A stretch of 64,000 nucleotides of DNA from the NCBI RefSeq assembly GCF_001953635.1, contig NZ_MEJH01000004.1, positions 186,001 through 250,000 of the forward strand, given 5' to 3'. Below, piece by piece: positions 9,808-19,150 of this stretch. The notes beneath the pieces were generated by a model that ran no database searches, was not told where the DNA came from, and saw only the letters and a program-made list of their open reading frames with translations. The stretch's first letter is position 1, and every line of letters begins with the position of its first letter. The translations under genes were made by a program, and so were the position numbers. This DNA is from Alteromonas abrolhosensis (GTDB lineage: Bacteria > Pseudomonadota > Gammaproteobacteria > Enterobacterales > Alteromonadaceae).

Positions 9808-10666
9808 TATAGATATGTCGAAACCCGAAGTGTCGAGAAGCACGTCACGCGCAAACAGTGATACGAAGACTAAACAGGCCAGTAGTTTAAGCCCAGAACA
9901 AATAGGCTTATTTAAATCTATTGGCTTGCATCTTTTTATCGCTGCGCTGTTGCTAATTAGCGTCAGTTTCTCTCCTGATCCTTTGCCGAGTTTGCCGTCG
10001 AATGCACCAGTAATTGAAGCGACGTTTATTGATGCACAAGCGATAGCAGATCAAAAAAGGGAGCAGGCACAAGCTGAAGCTCAAGCGAGGGCTGAGGAAC
10101 AAGAAAGGCAAAGAGAAGCCCAAGCGGCGGCAGAGAAAAAACGTCAGCAACAGCTTGCGGCCAAGCGTGCTAAAGAGAAGCGTGAAGCTGAGGCCGCTGA
10201 AGCTAAACGTCAAAAAGACTTGGAGCGCCTAGCTGCGCAAAAGGAACAGGAACGTAAGGAGCGTGAAGCAAAAGCGAAAGCTGAAGCCGAGCGTAAGAAA
10301 AAAGAAGCGGCTGAGCGCGCCGAGATGGAAAGGATCATGCAAGAGCAGCTAGCGAAAGAACAAGCTGCTCAGCAAGAACGTAGGCGTAAACAGGTACTTA
10401 CTGAAGTTGAGCGCTACACCGCGCTTATTCAGCAAACCATTAAGCGCAACTTATATTCGGACGACAGTTACCAAGGTAAAACATGTCGCTTGAATATTCG
10501 ATTAGCGACGACGGGCTTTGTAACGAGTATTCGCGTGCTAGGCGGAAACGACGCGCTTTGCAGAGCAGCTGAAAGCGCAGTTCGAAGAGCCGAGAAGTTA
10601 CCGGTTTCTGACGCGCCAGACGTTTACGAGCAGTTAAAAGACATTACTTTAAAAGTGGAATTATAG
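9800..10666 (+). CDS. tolA: cell envelope integrity protein TolA
   Basis: Up to 288 residues. It has one N-terminal membrane helix (about 36-58), a long charged helix rich in Ala, Lys, Glu, Gln and Arg (about 75-195), and a C-terminal domain with a probable disulfide pair (Cys in [10 protein letters not shown] and in [10 protein letters not shown]). It links the TolQR motor to Pal and TolB across the periplasm. The start is uncertain: the longest frame begins with TTG 9800 inside tolR, while an ATG at 9815 gives a protein five residues shorter. Neither has a strong Shine-Dalgarno sequence. Confidence 0.93.
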   Translation: MSNIDMSKPEVSRSTSRANSDTKTKQASSLSPEQIGLFKSIGLHLFIAALLLISVSFSPDPLPSLPSNAPVIEATFIDAQAIADQKREQAQAEAQARAEEQERQREAQAAAEKKRQQQLAAKRAKEKREAEAAEAKRQKDLERLAAQKEQERKEREAKAKAEAERKKKEAAERAEMERIMQEQLAKEQAAQQERRRKQVLTEVERYTALIQQTIKRNLYSDDSYQGKTCRLNIRLATTGFVTSIRVLGGNDALCRAAESAVRRAEKLPVSDAPDVYEQLKDITLKVEL

Positions 10667-10670
10667 TGGT

Positions 10671-12026
10671 ATGAAAAAACTAGGTTTATGGATAGCGCTT
10701 ATTACGATGGCATTCAGTGCCAAAGTGTTTGCATCCTTAGAAATTGTGATTACCGAGGGCGTTGACAGTGCTCGCCCCATCGGTGTTGTGCCATTTAAAT
10801 GGAAAGGGCAAGGCAGCATGCCTGGCGATATTTCTAAAGTGGTGATGGCAGACTTAATGCGAAGCGGTAAGTTTAACCCGGTATCTGTCGACAAAATGCC
10901 ACAGTACCCTGAGACAGTTGAGCAAGTCTCTTTCACCGCATGGGCAACCTTAGGCGTTGATACGGTTTTAGTTGGTAGTATCGAGCCGCAAGGGGGAGAG
11001 CGCTACCTTGTATCCTATGAGTTGATTGATGTGCTTAAGGGACAGGTTGACAATGGTCAGTCCAAAGTACTGAAAGACGGGAATCTTGTGTCGAGCAACG
11101 ATCATGTTCTTGCTGCCCGTCAGGCGGTAATTAACGGTCGAGATTTTCGCCAGTATGCGCATCGAATTAGCGACATTGTGTATGAAAAATTGACCGGTGT
11201 TCGCGGTGCGTTCTTAACTAAAATTGCTTATGTCATTGTTCGCGACCGCGATACGGTTGAAAAGCCTTATCAATTAGTGATTGCCGACTACGACGGCGAG
11301 AACGAAACGCGCCTGTTGTCTTCTCCTGAGCCACTTATGTCGCCAGTGTGGTCGCCCGATGGCGAGAAGTTGGCCTATGTAAGCTTTGAAAATCGCAGAC
11401 CGCAAATATTCATTCAGAATATCTATACCAGTGAGCGTACGCGCATTACTGATTTCCCTGGAATAAATAGTAGCCCTGTGTTTTCACCAGATGGCAAGCA
11501 ACTTGCAATGGTTTTATCGAAAGATGGAAACCCTGAACTCTATGTGATGGACTTAGCGACAAAAAATCTTCGCCGAGTAACACGAAATAGAGCGATTGAT
11601 ACGGAGCCTTCATGGCTACCAGACGGCAGTGGTTTAATATTTAGCTCGGAACGGGGTGGTAAACCCCAGATATATAGCGTAAATTTAAATTCTGGGAAAG
11701 TAAGGCGAGTTACCTTTGTAGGTGAACAAAACCTTGGCGGTACAATTTCCCCAGACGGCAAGCAAATGATTATGGTTAACCAAACTAATGGGAACTATCA
11801 TATTGCGAAGCAGTCTTTGGATGGAGGCTCACCTCAAGTACTGACACGGACGTACTTGGATGAGTCACCAAGCGTAGCGCCGAACGGAAGCATGATTATA
11901 TACAGCACCCTTCATGAGGGAACCCAAGTGTTGTCGTTGGTTTCTCTAGATGGGCGTTTTAAAGCTAGGTTACCAGCAGCCAATGGGCAAGTTAAATCGC
12001 CAAGTTGGTCACCATTTTTGTTCTAA
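10671..12026 (+). CDS. tolB: Tol-Pal system beta-propeller protein TolB
   Basis: Periplasmic protein of 451 residues. A clear signal peptide ([21 protein letters not shown], cut near residue 21) is followed by the N-terminal domain and a six-bladed propeller from about 200, seen as repeats of the type [29 protein letters not shown] and [15 protein letters not shown]. It binds Pal and TolA. It starts 4 bases after tolA. Confidence 0.97.
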   Translation: MKKLGLWIALITMAFSAKVFASLEIVITEGVDSARPIGVVPFKWKGQGSMPGDISKVVMADLMRSGKFNPVSVDKMPQYPETVEQVSFTAWATLGVDTVLVGSIEPQGGERYLVSYELIDVLKGQVDNGQSKVLKDGNLVSSNDHVLAARQAVINGRDFRQYAHRISDIVYEKLTGVRGAFLTKIAYVIVRDRDTVEKPYQLVIADYDGENETRLLSSPEPLMSPVWSPDGEKLAYVSFENRRPQIFIQNIYTSERTRITDFPGINSSPVFSPDGKQLAMVLSKDGNPELYVMDLATKNLRRVTRNRAIDTEPSWLPDGSGLIFSSERGGKPQIYSVNLNSGKVRRVTFVGEQNLGGTISPDGKQMIMVNQTNGNYHIAKQSLDGGSPQVLTRTYLDESPSVAPNGSMIIYSTLHEGTQVLSLVSLDGRFKARLPAANGQVKSPSWSPFLF

Positions 12027-12066
12027 CAATTTAAAGACTAAACAATAAAATTTAAGGATTAGTAGG

Positions 12067-12633
12067 ATGCAAATGAATAAAGTGATGAAGAGCTTCATTA
12101 TCGCATTGCCAGTAGTGACAATGATGGCATGTTCTTCAGGCCCTAGCGAAGAAGAATTGGCAGCAGAGCGTAACCGTCTTGCGCAAGAACAAGCGGCCGC
12201 AGAAGCAGAAGCGCGTGAAGCGGAAGCACAACGCGTTAAAGCAGAAGCTGCACAGCGCATGAAGCGTCAAGAAGAAATGGTTCAGCAAGAAATGGAAGCG
12301 CTGAAAAACGAACAAACGGTTTACTTTGACTTTGACCGCTCAAGCATCAAGCCAGAGTTCCAGCGTATTCTAGACAAGCACGCGGCGTTCTTGGTTAAAA
12401 ACCCAAGCACCAAAGTGACAATTGAAGGTCACACTGATAGCCGTGGCACCCCAGAGTACAACATTGCTCTTGGTGAGCGTCGTGCACAGTCTGTTGAAAC
12501 TTACCTACTTAATGCTGGCGTAAGCAGCAGCCAAGTAACAGTAGTTTCATACGGTGAAGAAAAACCAGCAGTGATGGGTTCTACTGAGTATGCATTTGCT
12601 CAAAACCGTCGCGGAGTGGTTGTTTACCGCTAA
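12067..12633 (+). CDS. pal: peptidoglycan-associated lipoprotein Pal
   Basis: Lipoprotein of 188 residues. The signal peptide ends in a lipobox with C22 (VTMMAC), followed by Ser-Ser rather than Asp, so it should be sorted to the outer membrane. A charged coiled-coil stretch (about 28-85) leads to the OmpA-like peptidoglycan-binding domain with GHTDSRGTPEYN and GERRAQSV. The coiled stretch is longer than in E. coli Pal (173 residues in total). Its stop overlaps the cpoB start by one base. Confidence 0.96.
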   Translation: MQMNKVMKSFIIALPVVTMMACSSGPSEEELAAERNRLAQEQAAAEAEAREAEAQRVKAEAAQRMKRQEEMVQQEMEALKNEQTVYFDFDRSSIKPEFQRILDKHAAFLVKNPSTKVTIEGHTDSRGTPEYNIALGERRAQSVETYLLNAGVSSSQVTVVSYGEEKPAVMGSTEYAFAQNRRGVVVYR

Positions 12634-13427
12634 TGACTTTTCTAACGAATAAGACATTAAAATTGGGCGTCACATTATGTGGCGCCCTTGCTGTTTCTGC
12701 CGCATTCGCACAAGCGCCTGTGGTTGACGCCAACGGCGGCAGTGAATTAGAGCAGCGCATTGTAGTGCTTGAGCGAATTGTTAAAAGTCGAACTGAAATG
12801 CAGCACAGGTTGCAAACTCAGTTAGATAACATGCAAATGGAAGTTGATCAGCTACGCGGTGCGGTTGAAGTCAATACCAACGAACTTCAAAAAGTACTTG
12901 AGCGCCAACGTGAGCTCTATCTTGAAATAGATAAACGCGTGGAAGCACTTAAACAAAGTGGAGCGCTACAGGGTAGTGCCATGCCTAGTGCGGGTGTTAG
13001 TTCGGGCTCTGTGAGCTCTCCAGCGCCAGCTACAACACCGTCAGCCCCTCAGGCTGGAGAAGATGAAGCCTACGAAAATGCGGTGAATCTGATCCTTAAA
13101 TCTCGTGAGTACGATAAAGCCATTCCTGCGTTTCAATCGTTCATTTCGCGCTTTCCTAACAGTGGCTATGCACCAAATGCGCATTACTGGCTAGGGCAAC
13201 TGTTGTTCAATAAGCAACAGTGGAGTGAAGCAAGTGAGCAATTCAATATTGTAGCTAATCGCTTTACCGATTCAACAAAGCGTCCAGATGCCTTACTAAA
13301 ATTAGGTGTTATCGCTGAGCGAACCGGAGACAGCGCGACAGCACGACAGCTGTTCCAGCAAGTTGTAAATGATTACCCTGATTCTTCGGCAAAACGCCTT
13401 GCGGAATCTCGATTAAATGACTTGTAA
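12633..13427 (+). CDS. cpoB: cell division coordinator CpoB (YbgF)
   Basis: Periplasmic protein of 264 residues: a signal peptide cut after SAAFA near residue 26, an N-terminal trimerising coiled coil (about 35-105), a Ser/Pro/Ala-rich linker (110-140) and tetratricopeptide repeats (about 145-264). It coordinates septal peptidoglycan synthesis by PBP1B with Tol-driven outer-membrane constriction. Start overlaps the pal stop (TAATG). It is the last gene of the tol-pal operon. Confidence 0.95.
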   Translation: MTFLTNKTLKLGVTLCGALAVSAAFAQAPVVDANGGSELEQRIVVLERIVKSRTEMQHRLQTQLDNMQMEVDQLRGAVEVNTNELQKVLERQRELYLEIDKRVEALKQSGALQGSAMPSAGVSSGSVSSPAPATTPSAPQAGEDEAYENAVNLILKSREYDKAIPAFQSFISRFPNSGYAPNAHYWLGQLLFNKQQWSEASEQFNIVANRFTDSTKRPDALLKLGVIAERTGDSATARQLFQQVVNDYPDSSAKRLAESRLNDL

Positions 13428-13432
13428 TAAAC

Positions 13433-13459
13433 AAAGCCTCTTTTAAAGAGGCTTTTTTA
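13433..13459 (+). terminator. terminator of the tol-pal operon
   Basis: AAGCCTCTTT pairs with AAAGAGGCTT and is followed by a run of T, starting 6 bases after the cpoB stop. Confidence 0.9.
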
Positions 13460-13650
13460 TGAGTTAAAGAAAATTTTTTTTCAAAAATTTCCATTCAGAC
13501 TGCATAAAACTTCTGCACCAAATCTTACTGTGTTTCGTAGAAAAACGACTAAACTCAATTAGCACTGGTATAAATACCCAGCGATTTGTTTTCATTTTGA
13601 CCGTTTAGTCGTAATTTAGCAGAAAAATGAAAATAAAAGGACGTTATGGG

Positions 13651-13678
13651 TTGCGTCGAATAAAAATCTGAGTATTAT
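13651..13678 (+). promoter_or_regulatory. tRNA-Lys cluster promoter with GC-rich discriminator
   Basis: TTGCGT, a 16-base spacer, then TATTAT (five of six matches to the -10 consensus). The bases after the -10 (GCCGCCG) are GC-rich, the usual mark of promoters under stringent control. The first tRNA begins about 40 bases further on. Confidence 0.6.
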
Positions 13679-13719
13679 ATGCCGCCGTTGCCAAGACACA
13701 GGCAACAACAGGAAAGAAA

Positions 13720-13795
13720 GGGTCGTTAGCTCAGTTGGTAGAGCAGTTGACTTTTAATCAATTGGTCGCTGGTTCGAATCCAGCACGACCCACCA
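13720..13795 (+). tRNA. tRNA-Lys (UUU), copy 1
   Basis: A 76-base tRNA with encoded CCA. The 7-bp acceptor stem GGGTCGT/ACGACCC, D-loop, TTT anticodon in CTTTTAA, and GGTTCGAATCC T-arm are all normal. It is identical to copies 2 and 3. The position between tol-pal and nadA is the same as for the lysine tRNA cluster of E. coli. Confidence 0.98.
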
Positions 13796-13819
13796 CTTTC
13801 TCTCCTAGCATCAAATGAT

Positions 13820-13895
13820 GGGTCGTTAGCTCAGTTGGTAGAGCAGTTGACTTTTAATCAATTGGTCGCTGGTTCGAATCCAGCACGACCCACCA
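13820..13895 (+). tRNA. tRNA-Lys (UUU), copy 2
   Basis: Identical to copy 1, 24 bases downstream. The leader TCAAATGA and trailer TCATTTGA are complementary and would extend the acceptor stem in the precursor. Confidence 0.98.
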
Positions 13896-13933
13896 TCATT
13901 TGAATTGCTAAACTTATCTGTGTGTCACTTGAT

Positions 13934-14009
13934 GGGTCGTTAGCTCAGTTGGTAGAGCAGTTGACTTTTAATCAATTGGTCGCTGGTTCGAATCCAGCAC
14001 GACCCACCA
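13934..14009 (+). tRNA. tRNA-Lys (UUU), copy 3
   Basis: Identical to copies 1 and 2, 38 bases after copy 2. Its flanks (ACTTGAT before and ATCAAGT after, counting the final A of CCA) are complementary but differ from those of the other copies. No clear terminator follows before nadA. Confidence 0.98.
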
Positions 14010-14295
14010 TCAAGTCTTTACCTCGCACTCTGCACCACAAACATATATCTTTAAAAATATTTTCCCAGCGTCGATTACAGCAGCGCTCAAAGCAAATTTT
14101 AAAACTGAACACTATTTGGGTTTTAAAAGGTTACTCATCTCAATTGCACTTTGATCTGGTTTATCTAACCCCATGTAGTAGAACAGTTAAGCACAACTAC
14201 GACTATTTAATTACGCTTATGTTGATTAGGTAGTGTGTAATTTTTATGACAGTTGGGTATAATCCGCACCCTTGTCGCAACAGAGATGTAGGTTA

Positions 14296-15351
14296 ATGTC
14301 AGTAGCATTTCGAGTGGATCAGGTAGAGTACCCGTTCCCAGCAAAACCACAGCCATTATCAGAAGCACGTAAAGCTGAGTTAAAGGCTGAGATCAAAGCT
14401 TTACTTAAGGCCCGTAACGCTGTGCTTGTCGCACACTATTACACCGACCATGAAATTCAAGCGTTAGCTGAAGAAACCGGCGGCTGTGTAGCAGACTCAT
14501 TAGAAATGGCGCGATTTGGTAGAGATGCTCAAGAGCAGACCTTAATTGTTGCAGGCGTTCGCTTTATGGGCGAAACCGCAAAAATTCTTAGCCCAGAAAA
14601 AACCGTGCTAATGCCAACGCTTGAAGCAACGTGTTCACTTGATATTGGCTGCCCGGTAAAAGAGTTCAGCGATTTCTGTGACCAACACCCCGACCATACT
14701 GTAGTGGTTTACGCAAATACATCTGCAGCGGTAAAAGCGCGCGCTGACTGGGTAGTGACGTCGAGCATCGCGCTTGAAATCGTTGAGCACTTAGACAGCC
14801 AAGGCAAGAAAATCATTTGGGGCCCCGACAGACACTTAGGCTCTTACATTGCCAAGCAAACGGGTGCCGACATGCTAATGTGGCAGGGCGAGTGTATCGT
14901 TCACGACGAGTTCTCTGCGCAGAAGCTAGCAGACATGAAAGCACTGTATCCAAATGCCGCGATACTGGTTCACCCTGAATCACCCGCGAGCGTGGTTGAA
15001 ATGGCAGATGCAGTTGGCTCAACCAGTCAATTGATAAAAGCCTCGCAAACCATGGATAACGACACCTTTATTGTTGCTACCGATAAGGGCATCTTTTACA
15101 AGATGCAACAACTTACTCCAGAGAAGACGTTTATAGAGGCTCCAACGGGCGGTAACGGCGCTACGTGTAAAAGCTGTGCTCACTGCCCTTGGATGGCAAT
15201 GAACGGCTTAGAAGCGATTAAGGCGTCTTTAACGGGCGAAACTGATGGTCACGAAATCTTTGTTGATGATGAGTTGCGTAAAGGTGCACTTATTCCACTT
15301 GATCGCATGCTTAACTTCTCAGCCGAGCTAAAAGCGAAAGGCGGGCTATAA
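14296..15351 (+). CDS. nadA: quinolinate synthase NadA
   Basis: 352-residue [4Fe-4S] enzyme that condenses iminoaspartate with dihydroxyacetone phosphate to quinolinate in NAD synthesis. Visible features are [15 protein letters not shown], Cys residues in [10 protein letters not shown] (111-120), and the C-terminal Cys cluster [13 protein letters not shown] chose ATG 14296 with TAGG just upstream; the frame is open to a TTG at 14272 but MSVAFRVDQ is the family-like start. A TATAAT at 14258-14263 is a likely -10. The frame carries no sign of damage from the nearby mobile element. Confidence 0.97.
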   Translation: MSVAFRVDQVEYPFPAKPQPLSEARKAELKAEIKALLKARNAVLVAHYYTDHEIQALAEETGGCVADSLEMARFGRDAQEQTLIVAGVRFMGETAKILSPEKTVLMPTLEATCSLDIGCPVKEFSDFCDQHPDHTVVVYANTSAAVKARADWVVTSSIALEIVEHLDSQGKKIIWGPDRHLGSYIAKQTGADMLMWQGECIVHDEFSAQKLADMKALYPNAAILVHPESPASVVEMADAVGSTSQLIKASQTMDNDTFIVATDKGIFYKMQQLTPEKTFIEAPTGGNGATCKSCAHCPWMAMNGLEAIKASLTGETDGHEIFVDDELRKGALIPLDRMLNFSAELKAKGGL

Positions 15352-15395
15352 GCGCACGTTTTATAAGCACTTGCTGAATATTTTCCAGCAAGTTC

Positions 15396-15424
15396 TTGAT
15401 TAAGCGCGCGGCTTTACCTACTAT
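15396..15424 (+). promoter_or_regulatory. tRNA-Ser promoter
   Basis: TTGATT, a 17-base spacer, then TACTAT, followed by a GC-rich discriminator (ACGCGCGC) as in stringently controlled stable-RNA promoters. It lies 50 bases before tRNA-Ser. Confidence 0.65.
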
Positions 15425-15473
15425 ACGCGCGCTCAAGGGTTTTCGTAGTTAAAAACTTCTTGATACAAAAATT

Positions 15474-15564
15474 GGAGAGATGGCTGAGTGGCTGAAGGCG
15501 CACGCCTGGAAAGTGTGTATACGTTTATAGCGTATCGAGGGTTCGAATCCCTCTCTCTCCGCCA
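15474..15564 (+). tRNA. tRNA-Ser (GGA)
   Basis: A 91-base class II tRNA with encoded CCA: acceptor stem GGAGAGA/TCTCTCC, anticodon GGA in CTGGAAAG, a long variable arm around 15514-15533, and T-arm GGGTTCGAATCCC. Its 3' 30 bases form the left end of the integrated element, and the element restores the full tRNA sequence. Confidence 0.97.
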
Positions 15565-15569
15565 AATAC
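15535..15569 (+). repeat. attL, left 35-bp direct repeat
   Basis: Begins TCGAGGGTTCGAATCC and ends with CGCCAAATAC. It covers the T-arm, 3' acceptor strand and CCA of tRNA-Ser plus AATAC. It is identical to 20837-20871; bases on either side differ. Confidence 0.95.
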
Positions 15570-15575
15570 CTACAG

Positions 15576-15604
15576 GCCCCTAATTCTCTAGGGGCTTTGT
15601 TCTT
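15576..15604 (+). terminator. element-borne terminator behind tRNA-Ser
   Basis: GCCCCTA (15576-15582) pairs with TAGGGGC (15589-15595), followed by TTTGTTCTT. It lies just inside the left end of the element and so can replace the original tRNA-Ser terminator, which was moved to 20876. Confidence 0.75.
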
Positions 15605-15658
15605 AAAGGCCTGCAGAGATCCTAGTGTAACCATCAACTTGTACAAAGTGGTGGTAAA

Positions 15659-17392
15659 ATGAGTAGAATGGCTACACCTCACAAAGACCCTAAATCAGGG
15701 GTTTATTACTTCAGAATGGCTGTGCCAAAAGACCTAGTTCCTATCATAGGTAAAACAGCATTCAAAACATCCCTAAAGACCAAAAGCTTAAATGAAGCTA
15801 AACAGATATTCCCTAGCTATCTCGAAGAAGCTCACAGAGAAATAGAGCTAGCAAAACTTAAACTAAGTGATGAGCCTTCTGTAAAGCTCACAGTAAGGGA
15901 TTGTGTCATTCTAGCTGAGCGCTGGTACATACGTGTAAGAGACCGTATGGAGGCTAGTGGAGACTTCACAGAGATACTTGTTCGTGATGCACAATGGTGT
16001 GGTGGTGAGTATCAATTTCATGAGTTTGGCTTGTCTGACACGTTGCCAATTTCTGGCTCTGAGATTGTGAGAGCTACGGAAAGCCAGCTAAGAGAGTTGG
16101 CTGAGGACTTGAGGAAGCATATAGAGAGTCAGCTTGATATAGAGGGAATAGCTGTCCCTTTTAGCAGTGCTAACTTTATTCAGCTTGGAAGGGCTTTTTA
16201 TCCGTATGTAATTAGACTCGAATCCCTGTGTAGAGCGAGATACAAGGATGACTGGACCTACCAGCCTCTTAACTGTGAACTTGCAGACAAAGAGCTCTCT
16301 GTTCGCAGTGAAGTTAAAGCAGCTCCACTAATGTTAAATACTCAGTCTATCACCAGTGTTAAGACGCAAGCGATTTCAGCCGTTCTAGAAGACTTCATTG
16401 TTGTTGAGAAAGCAAAGGTCAATGCTAAAAGTGCAAGGTCTAAAACCTTGGACGAGACGAAATCAAGAATCTCAAAACTGATATCATTCTTGGGAGACCA
16501 TGATGTTGCTAAGTTTAAGCGTAGCGATATCGTACAGCTGCGAGACATACTTTGTTTAATTCCTAAAACAAGTGACAAAGCTTTACTAGCTAAGCCCGTA
16601 GCAGAGCAGATTCGCATTTGTGAAGAAAAGAAAATGGACCGTTATGCTGCCAATACTGTAATTAAAGACCTCAAACTCCTGTCCAGAGTGTTCAGTCATG
16701 CTATTGATAGAGGCTATATAGAGACTAATCCTGTGAATGGAGTCACGGTAAAAAGCGCTGCAGATAAGTCTCAAGTTAAAGCTGCTAAAGGCTATACAGA
16801 AGGCGATATTCAGTTAATTTTTAAAGATGAAGTTTTCCATGTAGAAGACGCTCCAAAAATCTATGACATGGCGTGTTACTGGATTCCTTTAATCTGCAGA
16901 TACACTGGCGCTCGTATCAATGAGATTGCACAGTTACGCAAGGTAGACGTGTGTAAATCTGAGAGTGGCATTGATTATTTATACATTAGGCAAGGTGAAG
17001 AACAAAACGTCAAAACAGTAAGTTCAGTTCGTGAAATTCCCATTCCTGAACACATAAAAGAGCTAGGCTTCTTGGATTATGTCGCATCGACCACTGAATG
17101 GTTGTTCCCAAAACTTCCTACAAATATGTACGGTGATAAAGGCCTTAAAATTGGCCAATGGTGGGGAAAGCGAGTAAGAAGCAAAAACATTGCTATAGCT
17201 CAGCCCTCACATGCTTTTCGTCACTCCTTCAAGACTCAGATGAGAGGTCTCTTTATTGAGGATAGTGTCAGTGACGCTATTACAGGTCATGCCGCTACAA
17301 CAGAGGGTGGAAGGTATGGCACTGTTACACTTGAAGTTAAGAAGGTCGCAATAGACAAATTACCAAGACTAGATCTTCAACGTATCTGGTAG
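15659..17392 (+). CDS. tyrosine-type site-specific integrase
   Basis: Integrase of 577 residues, long for the family. The N-terminus (about 5-60; YYFRMAVPKDLVPIIGKTAF) resembles the DNA-binding N-terminal domain seen in many island integrases. A core-binding SAM-like domain spans about 240-360. The catalytic domain (about 375-565) has R419 in TGARINEIAQL, H518 and R521 in HAFRHSF, H544 in TGHAA and nucleophile Y553 in GRYG, so it appears active. It sits 90 bases from the attachment site in tRNA-Ser and should insert and, with help, excise the element. Start is ATG 15659; a second ATG lies three codons on. Confidence 0.95.
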   Translation: MSRMATPHKDPKSGVYYFRMAVPKDLVPIIGKTAFKTSLKTKSLNEAKQIFPSYLEEAHREIELAKLKLSDEPSVKLTVRDCVILAERWYIRVRDRMEASGDFTEILVRDAQWCGGEYQFHEFGLSDTLPISGSEIVRATESQLRELAEDLRKHIESQLDIEGIAVPFSSANFIQLGRAFYPYVIRLESLCRARYKDDWTYQPLNCELADKELSVRSEVKAAPLMLNTQSITSVKTQAISAVLEDFIVVEKAKVNAKSARSKTLDETKSRISKLISFLGDHDVAKFKRSDIVQLRDILCLIPKTSDKALLAKPVAEQIRICEEKKMDRYAANTVIKDLKLLSRVFSHAIDRGYIETNPVNGVTVKSAADKSQVKAAKGYTEGDIQLIFKDEVFHVEDAPKIYDMACYWIPLICRYTGARINEIAQLRKVDVCKSESGIDYLYIRQGEEQNVKTVSSVREIPIPEHIKELGFLDYVASTTEWLFPKLPTNMYGDKGLKIGQWWGKRVRSKNIAIAQPSHAFRHSFKTQMRGLFIEDSVSDAITGHAATTEGGRYGTVTLEVKKVAIDKLPRLDLQRIW

Positions 17393-17525
17393 GTACAGGG
17401 GGGAGGGGGCGAGGTAATCACTCTATTAGCGATTGCATCGTCTCGTTACTGGTTAAAAAAACGTCGTTTATTAGTGGTTGATTTTTAGTCTTTTAGTAAG
17501 ACACTTAATATGTACCTAAACCTAT

Positions 17526-17564
17526 TGTGTACACCTTGATAACTCGAAGTGTACACATGTGTAC
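17526..17564. repeat. GTGTACAC palindrome cluster between convergent genes
   Basis: TGTGTACACCTT (17526-17537) and AAGTGTACACA (17547-17557) form an inverted repeat with one extra base. The right arm overlaps a perfect 14-bp palindrome GTACACATGTGTAC (17551-17564). No T-run follows, so it is not a simple terminator. It lies between the 3' ends of the integrase and ParB-like genes and may be a protein-binding site. Confidence 0.5.
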
Positions 17565-17625
17565 GGTGTGAGGCTAATGTCCTTGTAGGCCCTGATATTA
17601 AAGGGTTTGAGTGACTTTCTTGTCT

Positions 17626-18582
17626 TTAGAATTGGTCGGTTTCTAACGAGAACTTTGTGGTGTTACCATGGTTTTCCTCATAATTAGCCTCATCAGAGTA
17701 AGCATTCGCAGACTCCCAAGTGGCTCTTTTCGAGATGGTGATTCCTAGCTCTTGACCTCGTACAGCCTTTCTCAATGCTTCTCTGAAAATACCAGCATCA
17801 TAGTACTTCATCATGTTAGTGAAGTTTTTGATAGCCTGATTGGTTCTATATTCTATCCACTCTTGTGTCTCTGCTGGTGGTTCAGAAACAATACCTGAAT
17901 ATGCGTTAGCTAATTTTCTCATCCTAGGGAAACCTTTTGAATCCCATGCAGAATCAGTTAAGTAGTATTCTTCTTCAAGTCGCGTCTTAAGAACTTCTGC
18001 AAGTTGTTGCACACTTATGTTTTTATCTTGTATCACACCTTCTAGAGCATTAGCACATGCTATTAAAGCTCTTCGATAATGGGCGGCTTGTCCCTTGTCA
18101 CAGCCTACTAACTCCATTAGTTTAGAGATGCTAAGACCAAATTTATTTGAAACTATAAGGCTTCTAAACTTGGACTGAGTTATTTCCTCAGCGGTAACAC
18201 CTACACCGTGTTCTTGGTTCATCTCCTGTGCTGCTAGGAACGCTTCAACATAGGTGCGTTTCTTTACTAGTACAGCTTTGATTGTCATTGGCTCGTCTGG
18301 TTTTTTCTTAAGGTATTCTAAACACGCTTTTGTACGATGAAAGCCATCGACTACATAGAGCTTTTCTTCAACTTCAAAAACTGTAATAGGTTGCTTTATT
18401 CCCACACCGTTAAGTAGATCCTTGAGGATTTTAGAGTCTTGCATTGATTGCTTCGTAATCTGAGCTTCTCTATCCTTGCTTTTCCTAATCAACTCAGGTT
18501 CACGAGCTTGTATCATAAGGTCTAATACAAGGTCGCGAGGGTCTAAGTCTGTGTCAATAGTGTCTGACGAGTATAAATTCAT
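17626..18582 (-). CDS. ParB/Spo0J nuclease-domain-like protein
   Basis: A 318-residue protein. Residues about 45-120 resemble the ParB N-terminal domain: GIKQPITVFEVEEKLYVVDG, then D79-R83 as DGFHR, in place of the usual GxHR box, and EMNQEHGVGVTAEE. A helical region (about 125-190; SISKLMELVGCDKGQAAHYRRAL) looks like a helix-turn-helix. The rest is unassigned. There is no ParA in the element, so ordinary partition is unlikely; such proteins can also act as transcription factors or nucleases. The start overlaps the serine recombinase stop by one base (TAATG on the minus strand), so the two are made together. Confidence 0.75.
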   Translation of the reverse strand: MNLYSSDTIDTDLDPRDLVLDLMIQAREPELIRKSKDREAQITKQSMQDSKILKDLLNGVGIKQPITVFEVEEKLYVVDGFHRTKACLEYLKKKPDEPMTIKAVLVKKRTYVEAFLAAQEMNQEHGVGVTAEEITQSKFRSLIVSNKFGLSISKLMELVGCDKGQAAHYRRALIACANALEGVIQDKNISVQQLAEVLKTRLEEEYYLTDSAWDSKGFPRMRKLANAYSGIVSEPPAETQEWIEYRTNQAIKNFTNMMKYYDAGIFREALRKAVRGQELGITISKRATWESANAYSDEANYEENHGNTTKFSLETDQF

Positions 18583-19145
18583 TAAGCGTTCTCAGAGGCT
18601 GCTAGAGCCCGTTGTACTGTTGATAATGACACACCTACCTCAGAGGCAATCTTACGAAGTGATACACCTTCTGAGCGCAGTGTGTGAATGCGCTGGTGGT
18701 TGGATTGATTAACTGGACGCCCACGGTACTTACCAGCTTGCTTGGCTTTCTCTATGCCTTCCTGACGTCTCTCTTGAATCATTGAAAGCTCAAACTGGGC
18801 AACTGCTCCTAACATGCTCAGCATTAGGTCTGACATAGCATCAGACCCACCAGCATTGAAGCACAGAGCTTCTCTATGAAACTTTACATTAATGCCTTCT
18901 GCGTTCCATTGGGTTACGAGTGTCTTGAGGTCTACAAGGTTTCTAGCAAGTCTATCAATGCTATGAACATGAATAGTATCTCCTTCTCTAGCATATTCCT
19001 TAAGGTCTTCTAGTGCTGGACGGTTAGTAGTACCACCACTACAGCGGTCTATGAATTGCTTCTTGAAAGAGAGTCTAGAGTCTGACAACTGACGGTCTGT
19101 GTTCTGGTCTGTAGTAGAAACCCTAATGTATGCTAAATCAGCCAC
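18582..19145 (-). CDS. serine recombinase (resolvase/invertase family)
   Basis: A 187-residue resolvase-family protein. The catalytic domain starts with YIRVSTTDQNTDRQ, with R8 and nucleophile S10, and has SIDRLARN and the long E-helix region ending ERRQEGIEKAKQAGKYRGRP. A C-terminal helix-turn-helix (VSLRKIASEVGVSLSTVQRAL, from about 160) binds DNA. All expected catalytic features are present. It precedes and overlaps the ParB-like gene. Since the element has its own tyrosine integrase, this enzyme may resolve multimers, act as a regulator, or serve a second recombination event; the sequence does not decide. Confidence 0.92.
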   Translation of the reverse strand: MADLAYIRVSTTDQNTDRQLSDSRLSFKKQFIDRCSGGTTNRPALEDLKEYAREGDTIHVHSIDRLARNLVDLKTLVTQWNAEGINVKFHREALCFNAGGSDAMSDLMLSMLGAVAQFELSMIQERRQEGIEKAKQAGKYRGRPVNQSNHQRIHTLRSEGVSLRKIASEVGVSLSTVQRALAASENA

Positions 19146-19150
19146 TTCCT

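Noticed and set aside
14097..14128. TTTTAAAAC/GTTTTAAAA inverted repeat after the tRNA-Lys cluster
   Set aside because: It is a weak AT-only stem with no T-run; chance is likely.
13922..14233. 103-codon frame starting at the third tRNA-Lys
   Set aside because: Its N-terminal half is a translation of the tRNA itself (a well-known false gene type) and it has no ribosome site.
15449..15682. 77-codon minus-strand frame over tRNA-Ser
   Set aside because: The frame reads the tRNA in antisense and yields the common false REGFEPS-type peptide.
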